Source of the DNA: Budorcas taxicolor
Taxonomy: Eukaryota; Chordata; Mammalia; Artiodactyla; Bovidae
Direction: 5' to 3'
Assembly (NCBI RefSeq): GCF_023091745.1
Contig: NC_068910.1
Span: 128,605,170 to 128,669,169, forward strand
Length of the DNA: 64,000 bases
In this document: positions 48,846 through 61,410 of the stretch, in pieces
Position numbering within the stretch: position 1 is the stretch's first letter
Layout of the letters: every line of letters begins with the position of its first letter
Notes under the pieces: generated by a model
What the model was told of the DNA's origin: nothing
The model's database searches: none
Seen by the model: only the letters and a program-made list of their open reading frames with translations
Position numbers and translations under genes: made by a program

Positions 48846-49938
48846 ACTCAGTTCAGTTCAGTTCAGTCGCTCAGTTGTGTCCGACTCTTTGCGAACCCAT
48901 GAATCACAGCACGCCAGGCCTCCCTGTCCATCACCAAGTCCCGGAGTTCACTCAGACTCACGTCCATCGAGTCAGTGATGCCATCCAGCCATCTCATCCT
49001 CGGTCATCCCCTTCTCCTCTTGCTCCCAATCCCTCCCAGCATCAGAGTCTTTTCCAATGAGTCAACTCTTCGCATGAGGTGGCCAAAGTATTGGAGTTTC
49101 AGCTTTAGCATCATTCCTTCCAAAGAACACCCAGGGCTGATCTCCTTCCGAATGGACTGGCTGGATCTCCTTGCAGTCCAAGGGACTCTCAAGAGTCTTC
49201 TCCAACACCACAGTTCAAAAGCATCAATTCTTCGGCCCTCAGCTTTCTTCACAGTCCAACTCTCACATCCATACATGACCACTGGAAAAACCATAGCCTT
49301 GACTAGACAGACCTTTGTTGGGAAAGTAATGTCTCTGCTTTTGAATATACTATCTAGGTTGGTCATAACTTTTCTTCCAAAGAGTAAGCATCTTTTAATT
49401 TCATGGCTGCAGTCACCATCTGCAGTGATTTCGGAGCCCCCAAAAATGAAGTCTGACACTGTTTCCACTGTTTCCCCATCTATTTCCCATGAAGTGATGG
49501 GACAGATGCCATGATCCTCATTTTCTGAATGTTGAGCTTTAAGCCAACTTTTTCACTCTCCTCTTTCACTTTCATCAAGAGGCTTTTTAGTTCCTCTTCA
49601 CTTTCTGTCATAAGGGTGGTGTCATCTGCATATCTGAGGTTATTGATATTTCTCCCGGCAATCTTGATTCCAGCTTGTGTTTCTTCCAGTCCAGCGTTTC
49701 TCATGATGTACTCTTCATAGAAGTTAAATAAGCAGGGTGACAAGATACAGCCTTGACGTACTCCTTTTTCTATTTGGAACCAATCTGTTGTTCCATGTCC
49801 AGTTCTAACTGTTGCTTCCTGGCCTGCATACAGGTTTCTCAAGAGGCAGGTCAGGTGGTCTGGTATCTCTTTCAGAATTTTCCACAGTTTATTGTGATCC
49901 ACACAGTCAAAGGCTTTGGCATAGTCAATAAGATGAAT
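48846..49938 (-). mobile_element. BovB LINE 3' 1.1 kb
   Basis: From CAGTTCAGTTCAGTCGCTC to the RT segment IDYAKAFDCVDHNKLWKIL. A YADD box (LRYADDTTLM) is kept, but the frame breaks near 49470. It is 5'-truncated and sits inside the old L1. Confidence 0.93.
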
Positions 49939-50682
49939 ATGTCTCAAATATACATTAAAGCAAAAAAATTTAAACAAAATTTTAGCATATTGAATTCAAC
50001 CGTATGAAAAGAATAATACAACATGACAAAGAGGGGTGAGTTTATCCTAAGAATGCAAGATTGCTTTATGTTAACAAATAAAATAGTAATTCACTGTGTT
50101 AGCAAACCAAAGGAGAAAAAACACGCAATCACCTCAATAGATGCAAAAACTCACTTGAAATCCAATATCCATTGCTGATTAAAAAATATTCTTAGCAAAC
50201 TAGGAATGTGAAGGAACACCCTCAATCTGATAAAAGACATTTACAAAAATCTATAGCTAGCAACAAGTTCAATGATGAAAGACAATGCTTTCCCACTAAG
50301 ATCAGGAACAAAACAGGGTTGTCTTCTGTCACCACTTATATTCAATATTATATGTAGATACAAAAACTCAAAACATTTTAATGATCAGATTCAACTATAT
50401 GTAGAAAGGATACTATATCATGACCAAATGGGATTCACCTCAGGGAGAAAAAAAAAAATCAATCACTATAATTCATTCAATCAATATAAGTTAAAAATCA
50501 CTGTAATTCATCATATTAGCAAAAAGAAAAATCAGAGCAATTTATATTTATAAAAAAGTAATAAAATGAATCCAGATTGGAAAGAAAGGGGAAAAAAGTC
50601 TTTTCATAGATAATGTGATTGTTTCTGTAAAGATTCCAATGGAACACACAAATTGTTACAAAAACTAATGAGTTTAGCGAGT

Positions 50683-51478
50683 TTGCAATAATCTCAGATA
50701 TGTAGATGACACCACCCTTATGGCAGAAAGTGAAGAGGAACTAAAGAGCCTCTTGATGAAAGTGAAAGAGGAAAGTGAAAAGTTGGCTTAAAACTCAGCA
50801 TTCAGAAAACTAAGATCATGGCATCCAGTCCCATCACTTCATGGCAAATAGATGGGGGAAACAATGGAAACAGTGACTGACTTTATTTTCCTAGACTCCA
50901 AAATCACTGCAGGTGGTGACTGTAGCCATGGAATTAAAAGACTCTTGCTCCTTGGAAGAAAAGCTATGACCAACCTAGACAGCATAATAAAAAGCATAGA
51001 CGTTACTTTGCCGACAAAGGTCCATCTAGTCAAAGCTATAGTTTTTCCTGTAGTCATGTATGGATGTGAAAGTTGGACTCTAAAGAAAGCTGAAAGCAGA
51101 AAAACTGATGCTTTTGAAGTGTGATGTTGGAGAATACTCTTGAGAGTCCTTTGGACTGCAAGGAGATTAAACCAGTCCACCCTAAAGGAAATCAATCTGA
51201 ATATTCATTGGAAGGAGTGACATTGAGGCTGAAACTCCAATACTTCAGCCACCTAATGCAAAGAACTGACTCTTTGCTAAAGCCCCTGATGCTGGGAAAG
51301 ATTGAAGGCAGGAGGAGAAGGGGATGACAGAGGATGAGATAGTTGAATGGCATCACCAACTCGATGGACATGAGTTTGAGCAAGCTCTGAGAATTGGTGA
51401 TGGACAGGGAAACTTGGCGCGCTGCAGTCCATGGGGTCGCAAAGAGTGGGACAAGACTGAGTGACTGAACTGAAATGA
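50683..51478 (+). mobile_element. BovB LINE 3' fragment
   Basis: It starts within the YADD region (TAATCTCAGATATGTAGATG) and ends GACTGAACTGAAATGAA. Inserted in the old L1. Confidence 0.92.
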
Positions 51479-51950
51479 ATAATAACATTGGTATTCAGAA
51501 ATGAATTTCTGTACACTAGCAATGAACAACTGAAACTTAAAATGTTAAAATACCACTTACATTAGCATCAAACAGATGAAAAGCTTTCATATTTTCACAT
51601 TTCATAGGAAGAAATGCGACAAAAGATGTGAAAGGTCTTACACTGGAAATAACAAAATGCTGCTGAGAGAAATTCAAGAGACCTAAATGAATAAAGATAC
51701 ATACTTTGCTCATGGGTCAGAAGACTCAATATTTTCAAGATGTTCTTTCTCCCAAAATTCACCTGTTAGATTCAATGCATTTCCAGTCAAAATCCCAGCA
51801 GATTGTTTTCCTTTAGCATCGAAAAGCTAATTCTAGAAATCATATGAAAATTCAAAGGACCTAGGACTCCGAAAAATAATTTTGAAAAAGAACAAATGCT
51901 AAGTAAAACGAAAAACCAAAAAAAGAAAGTTTTTAAAAAAGCTAGCATGA

Positions 51951-52884
51951 AATATAATATGATTTGAACAAGTTATATGGTGTAAGAAAGAAGAATCCAC
52001 TTGGCCTTGATGCTTGTTTCATTCTTTTTTGAATTGCTCAGATTTAGAGATATTGAATGTTAATCTTCACTCAAAATTCTTTGGCAAATTATATTTGCAT
52101 AAGCATAAACTGTAAGTCACAAAGTAATTTATTGATTTCAATGTTTAGAATTGATGAACAAATGAAATACAGAAAAATTAATTATATTTACAGAACAAAA
52201 TGCAAATGTTATAAGCCCTAATGTTGCAAATGTAAAGATAGAAAAGATCAAAACTGAGAGATACAGATTGAGATTGGATGGAAGTGAGGAGATGGGGAGA
52301 GGTGAAGAGTAGTGTGAGGGTGTTATTTCTCTCTCACTGTCTAGTAGAGAATCAAGAGTTATTGCCTACATTGATGGAGCAAGAATTCAAAGGCTAAGAA
52401 TGGCATTTAAATTTATAATGATAACCAAAAGATAAATGGGAAATAGTATCACTAACAGAGCACATGAAGGGGAAAAGAAACGAAGGGATAGTTTCAATGA
52501 ATGAGGTTTATTATTGTTCACAGCTTAAGGTTAACAGACCTTGGATAAAGTATATACATTAAGAAACAGTGGTTTTTCTTTTAACTGAAATTGAGTTACA
52601 ATGTTGTGTTAGGTTCAGGTATATAGCAGAGTGATTCAGTTATTCATGTATATTTATATATCTATATGAGTATGGGTAGTTTGAAATAACCTACATGTGA
52701 AGCTATTACTCCCCTCTGTGCAGGCACACACATCATAAAACATTCTCATATCCCTGATAGGTATAAACTAAGATACTTTACAAATAGTGATATGTCCAAA
52801 ATACCATTTGACCTTTAAGTACTGAGGGCAAGGGAGAAAGGTTAAGAACCCCTGATGGACGCTGTGTGTGTGTGTGCTGTATGT
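51951..52884. other. AT-rich sequence with an L1 3' remnant at about 52570-52690
   Basis: CTGAAATTGAGTTACAATG TTG and a following AT-rich stretch suggest a reverse L1 3' end. The rest is unassigned. A short (TG)n lies near 52864. Confidence 0.4.
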
Positions 52885-53308
52885 TGTTATTCAGGTGATA
52901 AGTCATGTCCAACTCTGTCACCCCATGGACTACAGCATGCCAGCCTCCTCTGTCCTCACTATCTCCTGGAGGTTGTGCAAATTCATGTCCATTGAGTCAG
53001 CAGTGCTTATCTAACCATCTCATCCTCTGCCTCCCCCTTCTTTTGCCTTCAATCATTAATGCATCAGTTCAGCTCAGTTCAGTTCAGTCGCTCAGTCATG
53101 TCCGACTCTTTGTGACCCCATGAATCGCAGCACGCCAGGCCTCCCTGTCCATCACCAACTCCGGGAGTTCACTCAGACTCACGTCCATCGAGTCAGTGAT
53201 GACATCCAGCCATCTCATCCTCTGTCGTCCCCTTCTCCTCCTGCCCCCAATCCCTCCCAGCATCAGAGTCTTTTCCAATGAGTCAGGTTTTCGCATGAGG
53301 TGGCCATG
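52885..53308 (-). mobile_element. Two adjacent BovB 3'-terminal fragments
   Basis: An older diverged copy at 52885-53065 is followed by a fresher one at 53068-53308 (GTTCAGTCGCTCAGTCATG to TTCGCATGAGGTGGCC). Both are reverse. Confidence 0.82.
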
Positions 53309-54638
53309 CACACACATTCACAAATGCCCACTAGATGGCAAACCTACATCTCAGACATTAACCATTACTAGGATGCCCCTTCTGGGCATTTTAATAATAC
53401 AAGCTAAATTCCTCTAAGGCCACAATACAATATACGGTTTAAGGAGCATACAAATTAACTTTGTGATGATGTTCTTGCAAACAATTCCCAGGGATAGAGG
53501 CTAAACTTAAAGATCCTCAGTTTCTAGAATCTACTGTGACTTATTTTTCATTCAAGATATTCCACTAATGCAGATAAATTTAATTCCCTTACTAGACCAT
53601 CTGGTTTCACATTTAGGTTCAGGACGAACTAACTGTGGGACTAAAGCAAGTGATGAGGCCAGAATCTGACCCCATGTGGTTTAACTGCAGAAACTAGGTT
53701 TTAACCAGGATGCATCTCCACCTCGCTGTAGGGTGAACGAGTAGGCAAGGAAGAATGCTTTGGTGTGCCTCCCACTAGTCTGCCGCCCCCTCTGTCCCTG
53801 TCTTGACCCCCACATCTCTGCCAGGCTTGGCTGATACTGCCTTGCTCCAAGGTCTTTAGTGACTTCCCACTGCAGAATCAATTCTGGACTAGCACAGCTC
53901 TCTCCCACACCCGACCATGTGATGCTTTCCACTCGCTGCACAAGTCCTGGTCTCACACAAGTCTGTGTCTCTGGAAATGCTATCCTGTGATCCTGAAAAT
54001 TCCTCTTCGCTACTATCTGCAGGAGCAATAGTCACTCTTCAAGCCTCCACCAGAGTCACCTCCTTTAAGATAGTCGGGGCACTCTGACTTCAGGGCTTCC
54101 AGAGCGACATCTATCTCATGGTATTCCAGTTGCCAGTGTGCCTGGCTCTCTTGCCCACTAGGTGAGTGGCCAGTGAAGGTGTGCATGGAGTCTTTTCGAC
54201 TTTGTGTCCTCAGCATCAAACCCAGTATCTGGCATGGAGAGAGCACTAAGGAAATTTGACTGGCTGAATAATGAGTAAACGTTGAGTGTAAATAGACTTC
54301 GCAGACTCTTAAAACTTCCAGTCTTCAAGAAGGTAATTCCATCCCGGATCCCTTGTTGAGGTGTGGGAAGGGATGGAAAAGCGAGGGGCCAGAGCAGCCC
54401 ACTGTGTTACCATCACAGTAACCCCACAGTCACAGTGGCCTCAAAGAGCTGCGTTTCTCTGGTACCCCATCAACATGCTTCACAACATTAAAGTATGCAA
54501 AAAGGAGCCTCCCTCCCCATCTCCCATATCCCACCCATCCTCTACAACTGGGTGTAATCTTGTCTATTTTTGTAACTATTCTTCTTAACCTCCATTGGAA
54601 CTCCTCAGTTGAAGTGACCGTTCATTGTATAAAAGTAT
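53309..54638. other. Unique intergenic sequence, no recognised feature
   Basis: The longest repeat-free stretch upstream of B4GALT4. Open frames are short and resemble nothing I know. Confidence 0.4.
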
Positions 54639-54838
54639 GGACTCAGAGATAAAGAATCTGCCTGCAATGCAGGAGATGTGGGTTTGATCCCTGGGTCAGG
54701 AAGATCCCCTGGAGAAGGAAATGGCAACCCACTCCAATATCTTTGCCTGGAGAATTCCATGGGCAGAGAAGCCTGGTGGGTTAAAGTCCATGGGGTCGCA
54801 AAAGAGTCGGACATGACTTAGTGACTAAACGCACACAA
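54639..54838 (+). mobile_element. Bov-tA SINE
   Basis: AGAGATAAAGAATCTGCCTGC to GGACATGACTTAGTGAC. The first bases of the tRNA head are lost. Confidence 0.88.
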
Positions 54839-54844
54839 CGTTCA

Positions 54845-56415
54845 TTTCAGTTCAGTTCAGTCACTCAGTCATGTCTGACTCTGCAACCCCACGAATCGCA
54901 GCACTCCAGGCCTCCCTGTCCATCACCAACTCCTGGAGTTCACCCAAACTCATGTTCATCAAGTTGGTGATGCCATCCAGCCATCTCATCCTCGGTCGTC
55001 CCCTTCTCCTCCTGCCCTCAATCCCTCCCAGCATCAGAGTCTTTTCCAATGAGTCAGCCCTTTGCATCAGGTGGCCACAGTATTGGAGTTTCAGCTTCAA
55101 CATCAGTCCTTCCAATGAACACCCAGGACTGATCTTCTTTAGGATCAACTGGTTGGATCTCCTTGCAGTCCAAGGGATTCTCAAGAGTCTTCTCCAACAC
55201 CACAGTTCAAAAGCATCAATTCTTCGGCACTCAGCTTTCTTCACAGTCCAACTCTCACATCCATACATGACCACAGGAAAAACCATAGCCTTGACTAGAC
55301 AGACCTTTGTTGGCAAAGTAATGTTTCTGCTTTTCAATATGCTATCTAGGTTGGTCATAACTTTCCTTCCAAGGAGTAAGCATCTTTTAATTTCATGGCT
55401 GCAATCACCATCCACAGTGATTTTGGAGCCCCCAAAAATGAAGTCTGACACTGTTTCCACTGTTTCCCCATCTATTTCCCATGAAGTGATGGAACCAGAT
55501 GCCATGATCTTCATTTTCTGAATGTTGAGCTTTAAGCCAATTTTTTCACTCTCTTCTTTCACTTTCATCAAGAGGCTTTTTAGTTCCTCTTTGCTTTCTG
55601 CCATAAGGGTGGTGTCATCTGCATATCTGAGGTTATTGATATTTCTCCTGGCAATCTTGATTCCAGCTTGTGCTTCCTCCAGCCCAGCGTTGCTCATGAT
55701 GTACTCTTCATAGAAGTTAAATAAGCAGGGTGATGATATACAGCCTTGACGTACTCCTTTTCCTATTTGGAACCAATCTGTTGTTCCATGTCCAGTTCTA
55801 ACTGTTGCTTCCTAACCCACATACAGGTTTCTCAAGAGGCAGGTCAGGTGGTCTGGTATGCCCATCTCTTTCAGAATTTTCCACAGTTTATTGTGATCCA
55901 CACAGTCAAAGGCTTTGGCATGTCAATAAAGCAGAAGTAGATGTTTTTCTGGAACTCTCTTGCTTTTTTGATGATCCAGCGGATGTTGGCAATTTGATCT
56001 CTGGTTCCTCTGCCTTTTCTAAAACCAGCTTGAACATCAGGAAGTTCACGGTTCATGTATTGCTGAAGCCTGGCTTGGAGAATTTTGAGCATTAGTTTAC
56101 TAGCATGTGAGATGAGTGCAATTGTGCGGTAGTTTGAGCATTCTTTGGCATTGCCTTTCTTTGGGATTGGAATGAAAACTGACCTTTTCCAGTCCGGTGG
56201 CCACTGCTGAGCTTCCCAAATTTGCTGGCATGTTGAGTGCAGCACTTTCACAGCATCATCTTTCAGGATTTGAAATAGCTCAACTGGAATTCCATCACCT
56301 CTGCTAGCTTTGTTCGTAGTGATGGGGCCCACTTGACTTCACATTCCAGGATGTCTGGCTCTAGGTGAGTGATCACACCATCGTGATTATCCGGGTCGTG
56401 AAGATGGTGCCAGCT
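54845..56415 (-). mobile_element. BovB LINE, longest copy (about 1.57 kb)
   Basis: It covers the RT to the 3' end. An uninterrupted 278-codon reading frame (55697-54861) contains LRYADDTTLMAES and the C-terminal region ending RAAIRGVAESD-like. Upstream RT blocks (PDVQAGFRKGRGTRDQIANI) are in another frame. It is 5'-truncated, has a 1-bp loss near 55919, and is not active. Confidence 0.94.
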
Positions 56416-56532
56416 AAATATACAGATATTTTCACGAAGAGACATCTGAGTTCACTTAGACTCTTCCCATTCTGATCATTACAGTAACAGTTTCCAATGC
56501 AGGACTGCCTAGCTCTGTCTCTTTTCTATATT

Positions 56533-56995
56533 GGCTATTTTAGTTTCCTAAGGCAGCTGTAACAAAGTACTACAAATTGGATTGCTTAAACACCAGAAAT
56601 GTATTATCTCACAGTCCTGGAGGCTAAAAGTCAACATCAAGGTGTTGGCCTGGTTGGTTTCTTCTAAGGGCTGTGAGGAAGAATTTGTTCCATGCCTCTC
56701 CCAGAGTTCCTGGTCGTTTCCGGCCAGCACTTGGTGTTCCTTGTAGAAGCATCATTCCAATCTCTGCCTTTATCTTCACATGGCATTAGCTCTGTGTGCA
56801 TGTCTGTGTTCAGATTTTCCCCTTGTCTAAGGATAACTTTCATTTTGGATGAAGGACCCATTCTACTCCAGTTTGATCACACCTTAATTCATTGCATCAC
56901 AACCACTCTACTTCCAAAGGAGGTTCACGTTCTGAGATACTGGAGTTAGAACTTCAACATACGAATTTTAGGGGACACAATTCAACCTATAACAC
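56533..56995 (-). mobile_element. MaLR (MLT1-like) LTR remnant, reverse
   Basis: TTTCCTAAGGCAGCTGTAAC, CTCACAGTCCTGGAGGCTAA and TTTTAGGGGACACAATTCAAC match the complement of the LTR type at 41.5-41.9 kb. Confidence 0.6.
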
Positions 56996-57935
56996 TGGCC
57001 ATAGATTCTAAAGCAAAGATCAGTACACATCCTTTGACATGGTGTTTGACAAAGGGGCAGAATGCTTGAAATCAAGACTGTCTGGGAAATGTGGGGATTT
57101 AGGGAAGATATTTTAAGACTAAATCCAGGTATGTGCATCATAATCTGAAAGGTTTTAAGATGCCACAAAATAGATATTCAATTTTTAAAGTTTGAAATAC
57201 ACAGAATTAAGACCAGAAAACTGCAACTGCTTTACATAATCAGGTCCCACAAAATCTGAAAGGACTTGCCATGAAATTAACTTACTGGGAGATAAATAAA
57301 CAGATACACACACACAATCTTACTTTGGAAAATAGTACAGGCTTAAATGAGATTAGTGTGCATTTGACTAGGTTCCTTTAGGATCAGCATGGAGAATTAA
57401 ATAATTGTGTATGAGGATTGAGAAAAGCAGAATGTTCCCTGAAATATATACAATATTTTTCAAATGTAATTCTTATTACAAACTGGTACCATTTCCAACC
57501 CCACCACCAACCTTCACAACCTTGGAAGCATTTCCAAAAGGTATAATGAAAAACAATAGGAATATATTGTCCAGCTTAAAAATGTTTACAATTGGAGGGA
57601 TACAATTATATGTTGAGGTAACTTGTATCTGTAACCTATGATAATTCTTGTCCTCAAACTAATTTCTGCATATTTGGTTTCAAGATAGGAGGAAAAACAG
57701 CTCTGGGGACATTGGAAATATAAGAAAAGTATGAGCCACAATCAAAACTGCTCCCCCAGTTCTCCTCTAAGGGCAATATATCTTCAGTATTAGAAAGCTA
57801 GTTAACAAGAGGCTATCTTACCTTTTCTGAAAATGTTTCCAGGCTCTAAACATTTGAATGTAAAGTAAATCATCTCAAACCATGTGGGAACTCAAACCAA
57901 TGTGTAAGATATTAAATGAATATATGAAAATAAAT
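56996..57935. other. No recognised feature
   Basis: AT-rich intergenic sequence without assignable repeats or exons. Confidence 0.4.
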
Positions 57936-57939
57936 AAAC

Positions 57940-58925
57940 TTGTTGTTGTTCAGTTGCTCAGTCATGTCCGACTCTGCGACCCCCTGGACTGCAGCACGCC
58001 AGGCCTCCCTGTCCCTCACCATCTCCCGAAGTTTGCCCAAGTTCATGTCCATTGCATCGGTGATGCCATCCTGCCATCTGATCCTCTGCACCCTCTTCTC
58101 CTTCTGCCCTCAGTCTTTCCCAGCACCAGGGATTTTTCCAATTAGTCGGCAGTTCGCATCAGATGACCAAAATACTGGAGCTTCAGTTTCAGCATCAGTC
58201 CTTCCAGTGAATATTCAGCGTTGATCTCCCGTAAGATTGGCTGGTTTGATCTCCTTGCTGTCCAAGGGACTTGCAGGAGTCTTCTCCAGCACCGCAGTTC
58301 AAGGGCATCAGTGCTTTGGTGTTCTACCTTCTTTACGGTCCAGCTCTCACAACCACATGTGACAACTGGGAAGACCATAGTCTTAACTATACGACCTTTG
58401 CTGGCAGAGTAACGTCTCTGCTTTTCAATATACTGTCTAGGTTTGTGACAGCTTTCCCGCCAAGAAACAAACGTCTTCTGATTTCATGGCTGCAGTCACC
58501 ATCCCCAGGGATTTTAGAGCCCAAGAAGAGGAAATCTATCACTACTTCCACCTTTTCCCCTTCCATTTGCCATGAAGTAATGGGGCCGGATGCCATGATC
58601 TTAGTTTTTTTAATATTTAGTTTTAAGCCAGCTCTTTCACTCTCCTTCACCCTCATCAAGAGGCTCTTTAGTTCCTCTTTGCTTTCTGCCATTAGAGTGG
58701 TATCATCCGGATATCTGGGTTATTGATGTTTCTCTTACCTATCTTGATTCCAGCTTGTAACCCATCCAGCCTGGCATTTCTCATGACATGCTCAGCATAT
58801 AGGTTAACGAACAGGGTGACAGCAGACTGCCCTGTTGTACTCCTTTCTCAATCCTGAGCCAATCAGTGGTTCCACACCAGGTTCTGACAGGTTTATTGAT
58901 CCTCATACAGGTTTCTCAGGATAAT
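57940..58925 (-). mobile_element. Diverged BovB LINE 3' part
   Basis: TTGTTCAGTTGCTCAGTCATG to GATCCTCATACAGGTTTCTC. It is clearly more diverged than its neighbours, so probably older. Its 5' end faces that of the next element. Confidence 0.9.
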
Positions 58926-58984
58926 TGTGTTTTATATGGGACAAGGAGACAGGAAATTTGGAACTCAGCAGTGTAAAAGGACTA

Positions 58985-60052
58985 GACTGGAAAAGGTCAG
59001 TTTTCATTCCAATCCCAAAGAAAGGCAATGCCAAAGATTGTTCAAACTACCTCACAATTGCACTCATTTCACACACTAGCAAAGTAATGCTCAAAATTCT
59101 CCAAGCTACACTTCAACAGTACATGAACAAAGAACTTCCAGATGTTCAATCTAGATTTAGAAAAGGCAGAGGAACCAGAGATCAAATTGCCAACATCCGC
59201 TGGATCATCGAGAAAGCAAGAGAATTCCAGAAAACCATCCACTTCTGCTTCATTGATTATACTAAATTCTTCGACTGTGTGGATCACAACAAACTGTGGA
59301 AAATTCTTCAACAGATGGGAATACCAGACCACCTTAACTGTGTCTTGAGAAACATGTATGCATATGAAGAAGTAATAGTTAGAATTGGATACGGAACAAC
59401 AGAGTGGTTCCAAATTGGGAAAGGAGTACATCAAGTGTGTATATTGTCACCCTACTTATTTAACTTATATGCAGAGTACATGATGGGAAATGCCCAGCTG
59501 GATGAAGCACAAGCTGGAATTGAGATTGCTGGGAGAAATATCAATAAGCTCAGATACCCAGATGACACCACCCTTATGGCAGAAAGTGGAGAGGAACTAA
59601 AGAGCCTCTTGATGAAAGTGAAACAGGAGAGTGAAAAAGCTGGCTTAACCCAGCATTCAAAAAATGAAGATCATGGCATCCGGTCCCATCACTTCATGGC
59701 AAATAGGTGGGGAAACAATGGAAACAGTGATAGACCTTATTGTCTTGGGCTCCAAAATCACTGCAAATGGTGATTGCAGCCATGAAATTAAAAGACGCTT
59801 ACTCCTTGGAAGAAAAGCTATGGCCAACCTAGACAGCATATTCAAAAGCAAAGACATTATTCTGCTGACTAAGGTCCGTTTAGTCAAAGCTATGGTTTTT
59901 CCTGTAGTCATGTATGGATGTTAGAGTTGCACCATAAAGAAGGCTGAGCACCAAAGGACTGATGCTTTTGAACTGCGGTGTTGGAGAAGACTCGTGCAAG
60001 TCCCTTGGACAGCAAAGAGATCAAACCAATGAATCTTAAGGGAGGTCAACCC
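58985..60052 (+). mobile_element. BovB LINE, RT to near 3' end
   Basis: GACTGGAAAAGGTCAGTTTTC to GGAGGTCAACCCTG. It is truncated at both ends. A 282-codon frame (58925-59773) has RGTRDQIANIRWIIEKARE and RYPDDTT in place of YADD, so it is inactive. Confidence 0.92.
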
Positions 60053-60067
60053 TGCTAAGGGAGACTT

Positions 60068-60158
60068 AGCACATAGGCACCCACGTAAATATATATGTAC
60101 ACCTGAAATAACGCAACATTGTAAATCAACTATACCTCAATTTTTAAAAAATCACTCT
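60068..60158 (+). mobile_element. L1 3'-end fragment
   Basis: GTACACCTGAAATAACGCAAC and TTGTAAATCAACTATACC, with an A-rich tail. Confidence 0.65.
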
Positions 60159-60184
60159 CCTTTGTGTATTGTGCACCGGCCTAG

Positions 60185-60345
60185 ACAAAGGCCAAGTTCT
60201 AGGCTATTTCCTTATCTTATTTAATCCTCACAACAACCCTACAAGGTAATTATCCCCTTGATTTAACAGTGGAGGAACTGAGGCTCAGAGAGGTGAAGCA
60301 ATTTGTCCAGTCCAGGTCAGCCAGGGCCCACAGCCCAGGCACACA
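60185..60345 (+). repeat. MIR SINE remnant
   Basis: TTAATCCTCACAACAACCCTAC, GGAACTGAGGCTCAGAGAGG and a GTCCAGTCCAGGTCAGCC end. Confidence 0.75.
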
Positions 60346-61196
60346 GAGATGGTAAGGGGCCTGTGGGGGACCCGAAGCTTCTCTCCTGTGCCTCTGGAAT
60401 ATTTTCGTCCAGAGGTGACTGAGTAGGAGCACCGGGCATGTTGAGGAAGGCTGGAATGGACAGGGAGGAGAGTGCGGAGGGAGATCATGGGGCGTCGGGG
60501 CCCTGACAACAACTGTGTATGGGGAAAACAATTTTGTTCAACAGGGCTATTTATAGGGATGTTTTTCCTCAGTACTCCCTTCCCCCATCTCCTCCCTTTT
60601 GTGTTAAAAGGCTCCTGGCAGATTGGTAAAGGCTTACAGGCAATGCACAGGAAACTCTGGAACACAATGCACGGGGCGGAGACAGGTCCCCACCCACCTA
60701 AGAAAATCACTGGTTTCTGTAGTCAGAGACCCTGGGGGAGACCGATGGAGCTGGAACCACATCTCTGCTCCTTTCACTGAAAGAAAAGAAGGCAGTGTTC
60801 CCAAAGGGGTGCGGAACAGAGCAAAGCGGGAAGCAGAGGCAGAATGAGAGGTGGCAAAAGCAAAGAAGACACCAAGACAAATGGAATCCGCCAGACAGCC
60901 AAGTCATCGCCTCTCCTGAGGGCGCCCGCATTACATGAGGAGTCTAGTTTTTCCTTCCCAAAGTCTCTGTTCAGTCTGTTGAGGAACTCCCAAGGAACAG
61001 AGCAGAGAGTGAGAAAAGCGACCCTCAATCCAGTTGCTCTGAGGGATCCCAGAACCTACTGCTAGGTTCTCAGGGCAAATCCAGCCAGGCCTCCAGGGGC
61101 TGCCGCTTCCAGCAACGCCTCCCCACCCAGACATCTGTCCCTCTGGGACCCTGAACAGACACCCCCATCCAAATGGAGTCAAATTCAGACTCAGAA
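60346..61196. other. Unique intergenic sequence, no recognised feature
   Basis: Moderate GC. Overlapping short open frames occur on both strands, and none is recognisable. Confidence 0.4.
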
Positions 61197-61410
61197 ACGA
61201 AGGCCACTACTCTATATGAAATAATCAACAAGGACCTACTCTATAGTATGGGGACCTCTACTCAATATTCTGTAATAACCTAAATGGGAAAAGAATTTGA
61301 AAAATAATAGATATATATATAACTGAATCACTTTGCTGTACACCTGCAACTAACACAAAATTGTAAATCAACTATACTCCAACATAAAATAACTTTAAAA
61401 AAGAGAGAGA
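61197..61410 (+). mobile_element. L1 3'-end fragment
   Basis: ACTGAATCACTTTGCTGTAC and TTGTAAATCAACTATACTCC are the 3' terminus of artiodactyl L1. An (AT)n tract lies just upstream. Confidence 0.7.

Larger units (their letters stand above)
44460..51950 (+). mobile_element. Old L1 (about 7.5 kb span) cut by younger insertions
   Basis: Its pieces read in order on the plus strand. ORF1-like sequence is at 44.95-45.45 kb. The ORF2 start is at 45.9-46.25 and 46.48-46.66 kb. ORF2 endonuclease/RT sequence is at 46.8-47.57 kb (for example TTGACCTGGTCGACATTTAT) and 49.95-50.55 kb (GGTTGTCTTCTGTCACC). The ORF2 end is at 51.5-51.9 kb. All frames are broken. The interruptions are SINEs (45.57-45.90, 46.26-46.48, 46.67-46.79, 47.78-47.99 kb) and BovBs (48.1-48.65, 48.85-49.94, 50.68-51.48 kb). 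The exact ends, and single-element origin, are inferred. Confidence 0.7.

Noticed and set aside
54861..55697. 278-codon open frame that could look like a novel gene
   Set aside because: It is the BovB reverse transcriptase C-terminal part, as shown by YADD and the BovB 3' end. It is a 5'-truncated element.
58925..59773. 282-codon open frame
   Set aside because: BovB reverse transcriptase remnant with a damaged YADD box and no 3' end.
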